29,650 nucleotides of DNA, taken from the NCBI GenBank assembly GCA_020536535.1, contig JAHLWZ010000649.1, positions 1-29,650 on the forward strand. Reading direction: 5' to 3'. Below the pieces are notes generated by a model. The model did no database searches. It was not told the origin of the DNA and worked only from the letters and a program-made list of their open reading frames with translations. Position numbers and translations under genes: made by a program. This document shows positions 29,385-29,650 of this stretch, in pieces (the first letter of the stretch is position 1; the number at the start of each line of letters is the position of its first letter). The stretch is from Pelomyxa schiedti (Eukaryota; Evosea; Pelobiontida; Pelomyxidae).

Positions 29385-29650
29385 TCAGTTTTTTTCCTTT
29401 TTTGGGGGGCTTTTCCTTTGCTTTGGGGGGCAGGACTGGGACTGGTACTTGGGTGACCCCCTATTGGGCAGTGGTTGTTTTCCTTTTCCACCATGCTTTT
29501 CTTGTGGAGCTTTAGATTGCTTATGGGCCGCCACTTGGGTGGGAGAGTCTGATTCACTGTCACTTGCTTCTTGCCCACAAGACGAGTCAGAAGCATGCTT
29601 AGGGGCACTGGGGGAGCTATCTTGGTCTGACTCTGAAGAGGACTGATGAT
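29385..29650 (-). CDS. 3' end of a gene with an acidic-Ser then Lys-rich tail, runs off the right edge
   Basis: The minus strand is open from the window edge to a TGA at 29387-29385. About 88 residues read SSSESDQDSS, then HASDSSCGQEASDSESDSP, then a Gln/Lys-rich part with KHGGKGKQ, and a basic end QRKSPPKKEKN. The acidic Ser/Asp run followed by a basic tail is a coherent disordered C-terminus, for example of a nucleic-acid-binding or mobile-element protein, but the family cannot be told. The overlapping frames at 29350-29646 (+) and 29357-29608 (-) have less protein-like composition. No start is visible in the window. Confidence 0.5.
   Translation of the reverse strand, partial: HQSSSESDQDSSPSAPKHASDSSCGQEASDSESDSPTQVAAHKQSKAPQEKHGGKGKQPLPNRGSPKYQSQSCPPKQRKSPPKKEKN

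Noticed and set aside
1-29650. tRNA, rRNA, CRISPR arrays, insertion sequences and bacterial promoters
   Set aside because: I looked for B-box GGTTC patterns, spaced direct repeats and terminal inverted repeats and saw none that held up; the gene style is eukaryotic.

Overview
The window looks like nuclear DNA of a free-living amoeboid protist. Genes carry many short GT-AG introns (about 28-100 bp, one near 200 bp), intergenic gaps are 50-500 bp, and the proteins are typical of large amoebozoan signalling repertoires: an ankyrin-kinase, a Roco protein, a DOCK-type RhoGEF and a Hint-domain protein. No tRNA, rRNA, CRISPR array, bacterial operon or intact transposon was seen. An archamoeba such as Pelomyxa would fit, but that is inferred from gene style and not proven.

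Layout. 1-579: 5' part of a minus-strand gene that runs into a CA/TG microsatellite. 635-2176 and 4730-6182: two copies of a two-exon family of unknown function (subfamily A), flanking an ankyrin/coiled-coil/protein kinase gene (2425-4606) that carries a one-base frame break. 6339-6893: small hypothetical gene. 7056-10863: Roco gene (LRR, Roc GTPase, COR, degenerate kinase tail) whose six-exon model closes exactly in frame. 11169-19094: long intron-rich gene encoding a proline-rich region, a C1 zinc finger and a DOCK protein (DHR-1 C2 domain, armadillo-like middle, start of DHR-2). Inside lobe A of DHR-2 the frame continues into a near-copy of the Roco pseudokinase tail, so DOCK and Roco are fused in frame. 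19241-19795: unknown small protein. 19923-21629: Hint autoprocessing protein of the Vint type, without a visible VWA domain.

21717-29325: an array of a second, intronless subfamily (B) with four full-length genes (two plus-strand in tandem, one minus, one plus), one further subfamily A gene on the minus strand, two truncated relics and one decayed copy. A and B share several blocks in the C-terminal two thirds and look like branches of one lineage-expanded superfamily, possibly a beta-propeller fold. The right edge holds the 3' end of a minus-strand gene coding a Ser/Asp- then Lys-rich tail.

Functional reading. The centre of the window is Rho/Ras-type signalling (kinase, Roco, DOCK). The flanks are a fast-duplicating family whose role cannot be told from sequence. 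The strongest observation is the in-frame DOCK-Roco chimera, followed by the A/B superfamily and its very tight divergent gene pairs.
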